A stretch of DNA of 8,837 nucleotides. Origin: Dehalococcoidales bacterium. GTDB taxonomy: Bacteria > Chloroflexota > Dehalococcoidia > Dehalococcoidales > Fen-1064. The DNA is taken from NCBI GenBank assembly GCA_028713395.1, contig JAQTOJ010000074.1:1-8837 (forward strand), read 5' to 3'. This document shows positions 1-6,180 of the stretch, one piece after another. Position numbers and translations under genes: made by a program. The notes beneath the pieces are model-generated. The model was not told where the DNA came from. It worked only from the letters and a program-made list of their open reading frames with translations, and did not search any database. The first letter of the stretch is position 1; each line of letters starts with the position of its first letter.

Positions 1-2
1 TG

Positions 3-170
3 GTCAGCGCCTGCGTGGCCTGCAACCGGCATAAAGCGGGACGCACGCCGGCGGAAGCCCACATGAAACTGAAGACAGTGCCGGCGCCGCCGCAACCGGG
101 CCGCTATTCCTACATACCGCACCGCTTCTGGCAGACACGCCAGGAATGGGAAAGATACTTCCCGCACTAA
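3..170 (+). CDS. HNH endonuclease family protein, C-terminal fragment (5' end outside window)
   Basis: Reading frame 3 is open from the window edge to a TAA at 168-170, giving 55 residues. They begin VSACVACNRHKAGRTP and end QEWERYFPH. The pattern C-x2-C-N-x2-K followed by R-T-P-x-E-A is the last zinc-knuckle/helix part of the HNH nuclease fold (McrA-like group). There the second Cys pair helps hold a structural zinc and the Asn and following residues close the beta-beta-alpha-metal site. The catalytic first His lies upstream of the window. The basic and aromatic tail (YIPHRFWQTRQEWERYF) often follows the HNH core in short stand-alone bacterial HNH proteins. Family placement is fairly safe. 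Whether it is a restriction, repair or selfish nuclease cannot be told. It converges on ricT with only 4 nt between stop codons and no visible terminator. Confidence 0.8.
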   Translation, partial: VSACVACNRHKAGRTPAEAHMKLKTVPAPPQPGRYSYIPHRFWQTRQEWERYFPH

Positions 171-174
171 AATC

Positions 175-1152
175 TTACTGGATGTTTTCCTGTTTGCCCT
201 GAGAATTGGCTTCACGATTAAGGTTGGTTTCGATTCTATCCGGCGGGGCGTTGACATCGTATTTCAGATCGCTGATGGGTAATTCCACCGTCACCTGTGT
301 TTCCAGTTCCACCACCGCCGTGCCCTTGAGCGGATTGCCGCCCACCACTCTGGCTTTACCCATGGGGGTGGTCACGGCCTGACCTTCCCGCGGCATTTTA
401 TTGCGCATTTCATGGTAGGTATCGTGTTCGTAAGCCAGGCAGCATAAGAGACGCCCGCAGACGCCGGAAATCTTCATGGGATTAAGAGGCAACCCTTGTT
501 CTTTCGCCATTTTGATGGAGATAGGCACGAAATCACTCAGGAAGGAGCAGCAGCAGAGCTGCCGGCCGCAGCGGCCGTAACCGCCCACGATCTTCGCCTC
601 ATCGCGCGCGCCCACCTGTCTTAATTCCACTCTGACTTTGAAACGTCCGGCCAGTTCCCTAACCAGTTCCCGGAAATCCACCCGTTCCGCCGCGCTGAAA
701 AAGAAGGTGATATGGTTGCCGTCGAGGCTGTATTCCGCCGCCAGTAATTTCATCGGCAGATTGAGGCGGGAGATCATCTTGCCGCATTCCACCAGGGCTT
801 CATGTTCTTTCTGCTGCGTTTCCTGGGTATGTTTGGCTTCCGCCGGTTCGGCCTTGCGCAGCACAGGCTTGAGCGGCAGTTCCACTTCACTGACGAGCAC
901 CTGTTCGGGCGCAATGGCCACCCGCCCGATTTCCATGCCGCGCGTGGTTTCCACCACTACCCAGTCTTCCAGTTTGAAATCCATGTCCTTGGGGTCAAAG
1001 TAATAGATACGCCCGGCGCGTTTGAAACGCACCCCCACGATTTTCACCTCCGGCGGCGGCGCTGCTGGTGAGGGCGCGGCCGGCGTTACGGGCGCCGTCT
1101 GGGGCGGGGTAGTATTTTCACTATTTTGATTGGTCGGGGTTACATCATCCAT
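175..1152 (-). CDS. ricT: PSP1-domain protein RicT/YaaT
   Basis: 325 residues from the ATG at 1152. In Bacillus, RicT (YaaT) forms the Fe-S Y-complex with RicA and RicF that promotes RNase Y-dependent RNA processing and affects the phosphorelay. The sequence shows a Pro/Ala/Thr-rich, probably disordered N-terminus (about residues 1-35), then the PSP1 core. That core includes the Cys-rich stretches GGYGRCGRQLCCCSF (about 191-204) and ISGVCGRLLCCLAYE (about 228-242). These seven cysteines are the typical ligand set of the family. An in-frame GTG at 1158 would lengthen it by two residues, but it overlaps the Shine-Dalgarno GGGAGG (1163-1158). That motif sits 5 nt before the ATG, so the ATG is preferred. 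The motif begins directly after the holB stop, so the two genes are one transcript and probably coupled. The holB-ricT order matches Firmicutes. RicA and RicF partners are not in this window, so the exact role here is inferred. Confidence 0.9.
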   Translation of the reverse strand: MDDVTPTNQNSENTTPPQTAPVTPAAPSPAAPPPEVKIVGVRFKRAGRIYYFDPKDMDFKLEDWVVVETTRGMEIGRVAIAPEQVLVSEVELPLKPVLRKAEPAEAKHTQETQQKEHEALVECGKMISRLNLPMKLLAAEYSLDGNHITFFFSAAERVDFRELVRELAGRFKVRVELRQVGARDEAKIVGGYGRCGRQLCCCSFLSDFVPISIKMAKEQGLPLNPMKISGVCGRLLCCLAYEHDTYHEMRNKMPREGQAVTTPMGKARVVGGNPLKGTAVVELETQVTVELPISDLKYDVNAPPDRIETNLNREANSQGKQENIQ

Positions 1153-1164
1153 ATCCACCTCCCG

Positions 1165-2196
1165 TTATCTCACGGGACTACTTACTTTACCATTTTCCGG
1201 GAAATTAAGCATCAATACTTCCATCACCAGTTGCGGGTTGGCGTTCATTCTTAACTGTCTGCTCGCAGTTTTGATGCGGGTGATGAAGGCGCGAATCTCA
1301 TCGAGGTTGTATTCCCCGGCGATTTGCGTCAGGGTTTCTTCCCTGTCCACGTTGGTGATCGTCTCCGGGTTGCCGGTTTTCACCAGTAAAACATCCCGCC
1401 ACCAGTTGAGCCAGAGATCCAGTTTCTGCTGCAAGACATCTCGATTCTGGTTGAATTTTTCCACCAGTTTGGCGGCGAAGACAAACCGTTTATCGTAATC
1501 GGATGGCAAGACTTCCAGCCATTCGTCCAGCCAATCGTTGCGCTGTTGCAGCAAAGAATCATCCTCCACCATATTGACCGCCCAGCCCAAACAACCCGCG
1601 GAAAGCCGCGCCAGCAATCTGGCTTTGAGCGGCTCCACGTGCCAGCGGGTCAACAGGGCTTCCTCTATTTCATTATACGGCAAAGGCGCCAGTTCAATAC
1701 GCTGGCAGCGTGACACGATAGTCTGCGGCACCAGATTTTCCCTGGTGGTCAGTAAAATGAAAACCACCTGGCTGACCGGTTCTTCCAGCGTTTTCAACAG
1801 CCGGTTGGCGGCGGCGATAGAGAGGTTTTCAAAGCCATCGATAATAAAGACCTTGTGTTTGCCTTCGAAAGGGGGCAGGTTGACGGAGTGCAGTATCTGT
1901 TCGATCTGCTCGACGCTGATTTTGGTTTTACCCGCCGATTCGTTCTCCGCCGGTTGCTCCAGTTCGATGACCTGGATATCGGCGTGTTTCCCTTCCGCGA
2001 TTTTCAAACAGGCGGCACACTGCCCGCAAGGGCGTTCCGGGCTTTCGCAATTGACGGCTTGCGCCAGTTTGACCGCCAGCTTCATTTTGCCCACGTGCGC
2101 CGGCCCGACCAGTAAATAGGCATGCGAGATCGTGCCTTTTTCCAGGCCACGTTCCAGCAGGGAAACGGCGGCTTTATGCCCGATTATTGTCCACAT
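1165..2196 (-). CDS. holB: DNA polymerase III subunit delta' (clamp loader)
   Basis: 343 residues. Delta' is the stator subunit of the clamp-loader complex that opens the beta clamp and places it on primed DNA. The N-terminal AAA+ domain has a P-loop GPAHVGKM (31-38), in which Met replaces the Ser/Thr after the Lys. A four-Cys zinc module follows (C50, C57, C60, C63; pattern C-x6-C-x2-C-x2-C), then a Walker-B-like VFIIDGFEN (about 116-124), LLKTLEEP (133-140) and the SRC sensor motif (162-164). The defective P-loop fits the family, where delta' commonly does not hydrolyse ATP, while SRC supplies the arginine finger to a neighbouring DnaX subunit. The C-terminal half is the helical collar domain; length is normal. 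The start ATG has only a weak purine stretch (AGGGAA) upstream. It is followed 12 nt later by ricT. No convincing promoter was seen in the 268-nt gap upstream. Confidence 0.93.
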   Translation of the reverse strand: MWTIIGHKAAVSLLERGLEKGTISHAYLLVGPAHVGKMKLAVKLAQAVNCESPERPCGQCAACLKIAEGKHADIQVIELEQPAENESAGKTKISVEQIEQILHSVNLPPFEGKHKVFIIDGFENLSIAAANRLLKTLEEPVSQVVFILLTTRENLVPQTIVSRCQRIELAPLPYNEIEEALLTRWHVEPLKARLLARLSAGCLGWAVNMVEDDSLLQQRNDWLDEWLEVLPSDYDKRFVFAAKLVEKFNQNRDVLQQKLDLWLNWWRDVLLVKTGNPETITNVDREETLTQIAGEYNLDEIRAFITRIKTASRQLRMNANPQLVMEVLMLNFPENGKVSSPVR

Positions 2197-2250
2197 ATAA
2201 TTCCCTAATTCTTTAAGTCTAGTTCCTGATGGCTCAATTGTTTCCCGGTC

Positions 2251-2280
2251 TTGACTTCAATGCCTTTTTGGTGCAATAAT
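2251..2280 (+). promoter_or_regulatory. Sigma-70-like promoter for a candidate small RNA
   Basis: A TTGACT -35 (2251-2256), an 18-nt spacer and an AATAAT -10 (2275-2280) each match consensus at five of six positions. Transcription would start near 2286-2288 and run into the hairpin/T-run ending at 2343. No open reading frame with a ribosome binding site follows. Both flanking genes lie on the other strand, so this promoter would not serve them. Confidence 0.45.
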
Positions 2281-2286
2281 TAACCA

Positions 2287-2343
2287 GAATCACGATGAGA
2301 GGCTATCCAAAGGGTTTTGTCCCGCGGTAATGCCTCTTTTTTT
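2287..2343 (+). ncRNA. Candidate small RNA of about 57 nt ending in an intrinsic terminator
   Basis: Between the putative start near 2287 and the T-run at 2337-2343 lies a compact foldable segment. AGAGGC (2298-2303) pairs with GCCTCT (2332-2337). Inside it CC (2307-2308) can pair with GG (2326-2327) and GGG (2312-2314) with CCC (2321-2323) around a TTTTGT loop. No coding potential is evident and I do not recognise a known RNA family. It lies on the plus strand between two minus-strand genes. It could be an independent small RNA, a terminator that blocks antisense transcription into lysA, or a relic leader. Existence as a transcript is inferred from promoter plus terminator only. Confidence 0.35.
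2298..2343 (+). terminator. Rho-independent terminator (plus strand)
   Basis: A six-base-pair closing stem AGAGGC/GCCTCT with further internal pairing is followed at once by seven T (2337-2343, the first T also closing the stem). On the opposite strand the hairpin is preceded, not followed, by the homopolymer. It therefore works only for plus-strand transcription and is not the lysA terminator. Confidence 0.6.
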
Positions 2344-2464
2344 GTGTTCAAACTTTCCCTATTTTATCTTTCAAGTTATTCATAAATACGATGCCAGACA
2401 TCATTTTCCGGTATAAAGAGGAAAACTTATGTTGTGTAGAACTTAAATATGCGTGCTTAGGATT

Positions 2465-3781
2465 TTATTCCATTACATCGCAGCGGGTGATATCTTCCAG
2501 TGTCTCGCGGCGCCGTATCAGCCTGGACTTGCCGTCTTTCACCAAAATGACCGGCGGCCGGAAGAAGGCATTGTAATTCATCGATTCGGGAATGGCGTAC
2601 GCGCCCGCGCCGTTCAGCGCTAATATATCGCCGGCTTTCATCTCCGGCAGTTCAATATCCTTGATCAAGATATCGCCGGATTCACAGAATTTCCCGCAGA
2701 TCGTCACTTTACCCGCCATTTTGGCCTTCATCCGGTTGGCGATCACGGCCTCCAGCCGGGCATTGTATAAAGCCGGACGGATGTTATCCCCCATGCCGCC
2801 ATCCACCGCCACATAGGTGCGCACGCCCGGAATTTCTTTCACTACCCCGATCTGATACAGAGCAACGCCGGATTGGGCGACTATTTCCCGGCCCGGTTCC
2901 ACCACCAGATGCGGTATGTCCATGTGCCATTTTTTACATTCGTTTTTGATGGTCGTGGTGATTTTTTCGGCGAATTCCCCGAAAGCCGGGGGTTTTTCAT
3001 CGAGGGTATACCTTACGTCATAACCGCCGCCGGTGTTCAGTTCCTTCAGTTCGAAGCCGTACTGTTTGCGCATCTCCGCGGCAAATTTCAAGATGAATTT
3101 CACGGATTCCAGATACGGCGCGGTCTCGGTGATCCGCGAGCCGATATGGAAATGCAGACCGACCAGATCCAGGCTTTTGATCTTCAAAGCGCGGGCGACG
3201 GCTTCTTCTTTCAGGGGCAGAGGGAAGCCGAATTTGCTATCGATCGTCCCGGTGGACGTATAGGTGTGAGTATGCGGGTCGACGCCGGGGGTGATACGCA
3301 GCAGAATGGACGGTTTGACGTCTTTTTCCTGCGCCAGTTTCCCCAGCATTTCCAGCTCGTAGAAATTATCCACTACAATGCGGCCGACCTTGTATTTCAA
3401 CGCCATTTCCAGTTCCGGCAAAGATTTATTATTGCCGTGGAAATAGACCCTTTTCATGGGGAATTTGGCCATGCGGGCGATCCCCAGTTCGCCGCCGGAA
3501 ACCACATCCAGCCCCAACCCTTCCTCATTGACGATTTGCAAAATGGCGGCGTTGCTGTAAGCCTTGCTGGCATAGATCACCCCGATATCCGGGTAACGTT
3601 TCCCGAATTCTTCTTTGAATTCACGGCATTTGGCGCGGAGGGTATGCTCATCATAAATATAGAGCGGCGTGCCGAATTTACGCGCCAGTTCCGTGGCGTC
3701 ACACCCGCCGATCTCCAGATGCCCGTCCTTATTGACCTTCGTTTCGAGGGGAAAAACAGGTAATCTATCCGTCATTAACAA
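2465..3781 (-). CDS. lysA: Diaminopimelate decarboxylase
   Basis: 438 residues. This PLP enzyme of the alanine-racemase-like fold III decarboxylates meso-2,6-diaminopimelate to L-lysine, the last step of the DAP pathway, in the cytoplasm. Visible motifs are YASKAYSN with the Schiff-base Lys (K73), HFHIGS (211-215), the phosphate-binding GGG (251-253), EPGREIVA (296-303), the CESGD catalytic loop (C366-D370) and GAGAYAI (391-397). Length is normal. The start is a TTG at 3781, because AGGAGG (3796-3791) lies 9 nt before it. The in-frame ATG at 3775 (protein MTDRLPVFP...) is 15 nt from the same motif and remains the alternative. It is transcribed alone from a clear promoter at 3827-3855 overlapped by an inverted repeat, suggesting repression by an unidentified regulator. 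No lysine riboswitch is present in the roughly 40-nt leader. No clear terminator was seen downstream. Confidence 0.95.
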   Translation of the reverse strand: MLMTDRLPVFPLETKVNKDGHLEIGGCDATELARKFGTPLYIYDEHTLRAKCREFKEEFGKRYPDIGVIYASKAYSNAAILQIVNEEGLGLDVVSGGELGIARMAKFPMKRVYFHGNNKSLPELEMALKYKVGRIVVDNFYELEMLGKLAQEKDVKPSILLRITPGVDPHTHTYTSTGTIDSKFGFPLPLKEEAVARALKIKSLDLVGLHFHIGSRITETAPYLESVKFILKFAAEMRKQYGFELKELNTGGGYDVRYTLDEKPPAFGEFAEKITTTIKNECKKWHMDIPHLVVEPGREIVAQSGVALYQIGVVKEIPGVRTYVAVDGGMGDNIRPALYNARLEAVIANRMKAKMAGKVTICGKFCESGDILIKDIELPEMKAGDILALNGAGAYAIPESMNYNAFFRPPVILVKDGKSRLIRRRETLEDITRCDVME

Positions 3782-3817
3782 CGCCGTATTCCTCCTGAAA
3801 ACAGATGTAACCGGATT

Positions 3818-3843
3818 GGTAACTCAATATTAGTTGAGTTACC
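3818..3843. promoter_or_regulatory. Perfect inverted repeat, candidate operator of lysA
   Basis: Arms GGTAACTCAA (3818-3827) and TTGAGTTACC (3834-3843) are exact reverse complements separated by six bases (TATTAG). The repeat covers the whole -10 box of the lysA promoter, most of its spacer's downstream half and the predicted start point. A dimeric repressor bound here would block polymerase. Its size and symmetry resemble TetR- or GntR-type operators, but no regulator gene lies in the window. There is no T-run on either side, so a terminator is unlikely. Confidence 0.6.
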
Positions 3844-3855
3844 AGTTGAAGTCAA
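3827..3855 (-). promoter_or_regulatory. lysA promoter
   Basis: On the minus strand, TTGACT (3855-3850) and TAATAT (3832-3827) are separated by exactly 17 nt. The expected start is near 3820, giving a leader of about 40 nt that holds the AGGAGG motif. The -10 lies inside the inverted repeat at 3818-3843. Confidence 0.6.
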
Positions 3856-3882
3856 TTGAAAAAACCGTGTGACCAAAGTCCC

Positions 3883-3911
3883 TTGCATCTTATCAATTCA
3901 CGCGGTATTCT
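3883..3911 (+). promoter_or_regulatory. Possible promoter of the lipoprotein gene
   Basis: TTGCAT (3883-3888), a 17-nt spacer and TATTCT (3906-3911) would start transcription near 3918, about 23 nt before the ATG. Spacing is ideal but the boxes match consensus only moderately. It is the best candidate in the divergent region. Confidence 0.35.
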
Positions 3912-3940
3912 GTGAGTACGAAACCGCACAGGGGGTTAAG

Positions 3941-4357
3941 ATGAAAAAGATATACTTGTTGCTATTTTTGGCGGCAATAACAGGCTTGATCGCTCTTACC
4001 GGGTGCACCGGCAAGGTGAAAGCCTCGCTCGATAAAGAATTTACCCTCGCCATCGGGCAGACCGCCAACATCGCCGCGGAAAACCTGAGTATAAAACTCA
4101 CGGATGTCACCAATGATAGCCGCTGCCCGGAAGGTGTCACCTGTATTTGGGCGGGTGAGGTGGATTGCGTATTGCAGATCACGGCGAACGGTGTGACCGA
4201 AAGTAACATACTGGTGGTTTCCGGCGCCGGTGGCACGCAACCGACGGTTTATAAAACCTATAATCTGGTCGCGAACGTGTCACCCTATCCCAAAAAGGAT
4301 GTTACTATTACTAAAAACGACTACCGCATGACACTGACGGTCAGCAAAGCGCCCTAA
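3941..4357 (+). CDS. Small secreted lipoprotein of unknown function
   Basis: 138 residues. The N-terminus is a type II signal peptide: KK at 2-3, a hydrophobic stretch (about 4-20) and lipobox L-T-G-C, with Cys22 as the predicted lipidated first residue. The mature part (about 117 residues) is rich in alternating Thr/Val/Ile and probably all-beta. It carries a striking motif DSRCPEGVTCIWAGEVDC (59-76) with three further cysteines (C62, C68, C76). I recall this DSRCP...C.WAG signature from small exported proteins of several phyla, but I know no function for it. The ATG at 3941 has a G-rich ribosome site (AGGGGG, 3930-3935) 5 nt upstream. An in-frame GTG at 3869 would add 24 residues ahead of the signal peptide and lacks such support. 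It is divergent from lysA and converges on the DUF951 gene with 3 nt between stops. Confidence 0.85.
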   Translation: MKKIYLLLFLAAITGLIALTGCTGKVKASLDKEFTLAIGQTANIAAENLSIKLTDVTNDSRCPEGVTCIWAGEVDCVLQITANGVTESNILVVSGAGGTQPTVYKTYNLVANVSPYPKKDVTITKNDYRMTLTVSKAP

Positions 4358-4360
4358 ATA

Positions 4361-4552
4361 TCAACTGCCGCGTGAAATAAATTCCTTGATGCGGCGTTCC
4401 AGATCGGGGCGGGGAATCAGAACGTAGCGGCGGCATTTCACGCAGGTGATGCCGATATCCGCCCCCAATCTGTTCACCTGCCACGTGTCGCCGCCGCAGG
4501 GATGTCCTTTTTTGAGCCTGACCACGTCCCCGAGTTTTAGTTCCAATACCAT
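4361..4552 (-). CDS. DUF951 family protein
   Basis: 63 residues, matching the usual size of DUF951 proteins. The hallmark pattern is complete: LGDVVRLKKGHPCGGDTWQV (7-26), LGADIGITCVKC (29-40), then RRYVLIPRPDLERRI. His17, Cys19, Cys37 and Cys40 could form a metal site. The HPCG and CxxC spacing looks like a small zinc ribbon, which is an inference. The early part resembles a short SH3-like beta barrel. It begins 5 nt after the pyrF stop without a clear ribosome site, so translation is probably coupled to pyrF. Function is unknown; a nucleic-acid-binding role is only a guess from size, charge and cysteines. Confidence 0.9.
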   Translation of the reverse strand: MVLELKLGDVVRLKKGHPCGGDTWQVNRLGADIGITCVKCRRYVLIPRPDLERRIKEFISRGS

Positions 4553-4557
4553 TTTAC

Positions 4558-5382
4558 TTACAACTTTGCGATTTCCTGGTTGATCGCGTCGCGCAGCGTC
4601 TGGGTAGCTTTTCTGGCAGCCGCCGCAAAATCCGCGCCTTTGGAAGCGTAAAGTATCTGGCGTGAAGAATTGATGATGATGCCGCGTTTCTGAGCGTCGA
4701 CGCCGTACTTCACGGCCAGCGCCAGGTCGCCGCCTTGCGCGCCGACACCGGGTATCAGGATCGGCAGTTCGGGATGTGCCTGCCGGATGGTTTTCAGTTC
4801 CTCCGGGTAGGTGGCGCCGACCACTAAAGCCACATTCCCATTGGTGTTCCAGCGGCTGGCCTTGATGGCGACAATTTCATACAGCGGCCGTTTTTTACCT
4901 TCGAATTCACAGATCAACGATTGAAAATCGGCGGCGCCTTTGTTGGAAGTACGGCAGAGGATGATGATGCCTTTATCCTGGTATTTGAGGAAGGGTTCCA
5001 GCGAATCAAACCCGAGGTAGGGGCTCACGGTCACCGCATCTCCGCCCAGTTGTCCGAAAATCGCTTTGGCATACGCCTCGGCGGTGTTGCCGATATCGCC
5101 GCGTTTGGCATCCACAATCACCGGGATATGTTTGGGAATATGTTGCATGGTCCGGTAGATCGTCTCCAGCCCTTTTTCACCCTGCGCTTCGTAAAAAGCC
5201 ATATTGGGTTTATAGGCGCACACCAGGTCCGCCGTGGCATCGATAATCGCTTTGTTAAAATCCAGCACGGTCATGCCGGCGGGTATCAACTCCGGGCTGG
5301 TATCCAACCCCACGCAGACCAGGCTCTGGTTTTTCGCCACCGCCGCATTCAATTTCTCCACGAACTTCATCATACTCTCCAT
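4558..5382 (-). CDS. pyrF: Orotidine 5'-phosphate decarboxylase, type 2
   Basis: 274 residues from the first ATG. It converts OMP to UMP in the last step of de novo pyrimidine synthesis. It has the TIM-barrel signatures CVGLDTSPE (23-31), the substrate-contact Lys in CAYKPNMAFYE (55-65) and the catalytic DAKRGD (91-96; D91, K93, D96). The phosphate-gripping IPGVGAQGGD and INSSRQILYAS near the C-terminus complete the set. The length and LDTSPELIP-type start identify the longer type 2 group (mycobacterial/Chloroflexota style) rather than the roughly 230-residue E. coli type. Three near ATGs exist (5382, 5373, 5370). GGAGAG lies just before the last two, so MKFVEKLN... at 5370 may be the true start. 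Transcribed from the promoter at 5405-5434 together with the DUF951 gene. Confidence 0.93.
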   Translation of the reverse strand: MESMMKFVEKLNAAVAKNQSLVCVGLDTSPELIPAGMTVLDFNKAIIDATADLVCAYKPNMAFYEAQGEKGLETIYRTMQHIPKHIPVIVDAKRGDIGNTAEAYAKAIFGQLGGDAVTVSPYLGFDSLEPFLKYQDKGIIILCRTSNKGAADFQSLICEFEGKKRPLYEIVAIKASRWNTNGNVALVVGATYPEELKTIRQAHPELPILIPGVGAQGGDLALAVKYGVDAQKRGIIINSSRQILYASKGADFAAAARKATQTLRDAINQEIAKL

Positions 5383-5404
5383 TCCCGTATCATTCTGCCA
5401 TCTG

Positions 5405-5434
5405 ATATTAACAATCCCGCCCGGATACCGTCAA
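5405..5434 (-). promoter_or_regulatory. pyrF promoter
   Basis: On the minus strand TTGACG (5434-5429), an 18-nt spacer and TAATAT (5410-5405) predict a start near 5398, some 16-28 nt before the candidate ATGs. The -10 hexamer is the same as that of lysA. No operator-like symmetry or attenuator is seen in this short leader. Confidence 0.5.
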
Positions 5435-5466
5435 GACATTAAGCAACAAACCAATCCCTTATTGTC

Positions 5467-5486
5467 GTTCCCTTGAAAAAGGGAAT
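5467..5486. repeat. Palindromic intergenic repeat, copy 1
   Basis: TTCCCTT (5468-5474) and AAGGGAA (5479-5485) form a 7-bp stem closed by a GAAA tetraloop, followed by GGGAATCCA (5481-5489). The TTCCC-N8-GGGAA layout resembles common dispersed palindromic repeats such as dRS3-like elements (from memory). A related copy in the opposite direction lies at 7066-7089. No T-run follows, so a terminator role is unlikely. The rest of the 225-nt gap (5383-5607), apart from the pyrF promoter, shows no gene or clear structure. Confidence 0.5.
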
Positions 5487-5607
5487 CCATATAACCGCCC
5501 TGACTACATAATTGGAGGCTGCGCGCGCTCACAGGCGAAAGTCGGTGGTCATTTTGCTTAAAAATATTCTTGCGAAATCAGAAATAGCAATGAAGCCCAA
5601 AGCCGGC

Positions 5608-6132
5608 TTATTTTATGTCTATTTTTTCCAGCTTGAGCAGTTTCTTTTTCAAATCGGTGGCTCTGGCGCCTTTACCGAATCCGCCCAAGCTGCCATCGGC
5701 GGCAATCACACGATGACAGGGCACCACCACCCCCAGCGGATTATCCCCCACCGCCTGCCCGGCGGTGCGGGCTCCCCCCGGCCTCCCCGCCTGCTGCGCG
5801 ATCCAGCCGTAACTGCGAGTCTCACCGTAAGGTATCGTCTTTATCGCCGCCCAGACCTTCTGGCGGAAGGAGGTACCTTCGGAAAAATCCAACGGGAAAT
5901 CCAGATCGGTTCTCTGTCCCCGGTAATAAGCCTTAAGTTGTTTTTCCAGTTCTTTGAAAGGTAGCGGATTCAGGGCTGCCTTGCCAATATCTTCCAGCGC
6001 TTCAAGGGCAGCCGCTTTTGAGGCTTGCGGCAGCGTCACTCTACTGAGTCCCCTGTCCGAACCCAGACAGGCCACCCAACCCAGTTCGGTTTCAAAAACA
6101 TGGTAGCTTAAAGAATTGGTTTTTATGTTCAC
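5608..6132 (-). CDS. ogt: Methylated-DNA--protein-cysteine methyltransferase (O6-alkylguanine repair)
   Basis: 174 residues. This suicide enzyme moves the alkyl group from O6-alkylguanine in DNA to its own cysteine. An N-terminal RNase-H-like domain of weak conservation (about 1-85) precedes the helix-turn-helix catalytic domain. That domain has TSFRQKVWAAIKTIPYGETRSYG (87-109), the arginine finger within GGARTAGQAVGDNP (119-132; R122), and the acceptor site VVVPCHRVI with Cys139. The closing SLGGFGKG (148-155) binding loop is intact. Length is typical of Ogt/MGMT without an Ada domain. The start is GTG at 6132, supported by GGAGG (6143-6139) 6 nt upstream; no ATG is suitably placed. It lies 165 nt downstream of dnaJ on the same strand, separated by repeat elements, so co-transcription is uncertain. 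The choice between the symbols ogt and mgt is naming only. Confidence 0.93.
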   Translation of the reverse strand: MNIKTNSLSYHVFETELGWVACLGSDRGLSRVTLPQASKAAALEALEDIGKAALNPLPFKELEKQLKAYYRGQRTDLDFPLDFSEGTSFRQKVWAAIKTIPYGETRSYGWIAQQAGRPGGARTAGQAVGDNPLGVVVPCHRVIAADGSLGGFGKGARATDLKKKLLKLEKIDIK

Positions 6133-6180
6133 GATACGCCTCCGTTTCCAGACTCAACGGTGAAGGTGAAAAGTCATACA

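Noticed and set aside
638..1071. Two plus-strand open frames opposite ricT
   Set aside because: They lie inside a confident ricT, overlap each other and resemble no family.
1538..2119. Plus-strand open frame (193 codons) opposite holB
   Set aside because: Antisense to a complete holB; Ser/Cys/Ala-rich composition without recognisable motifs.
2391..2576. Small plus-strand frame of 61 codons at the 3' end of lysA
   Set aside because: More than half overlaps lysA in antisense, with no ribosome site and no similarity.
2873..3763. Long plus-strand open frame (296 codons) opposite lysA
   Set aside because: It lies wholly antisense to a clear lysA, has no ribosome site, and has a Phe/Gln/Arg-heavy composition typical of an antisense shadow of a codon-biased gene.
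3782..3850. Lysine riboswitch or T-box ahead of lysA
   Set aside because: The predicted leader is only about 40 nt and lacks the size and conserved elements of an L-box or T-box.
3869..3940. Upstream GTG extension of the lipoprotein
   Set aside because: It would put 24 residues ahead of a classical signal peptide, and the predicted promoter falls within it. The ATG at 3941 has the ribosome site.
4921..5442. Plus-strand open frame (173 codons) opposite pyrF
   Set aside because: Covers the conserved pyrF core in antisense; no start signals.
5593..5610. AAGCC/GGCTT stem at the ogt stop codon as an ogt terminator
   Set aside because: The stem is 5 bp, overlaps the stop codon and has no T-run on the minus strand.
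5512..5964. Plus-strand open frame starting in the pyrF-ogt gap
   Set aside because: Most of it is antisense to ogt and the first 30 residues show no motif. The GGAGG-like bases next to its start are not at a useful spacing.
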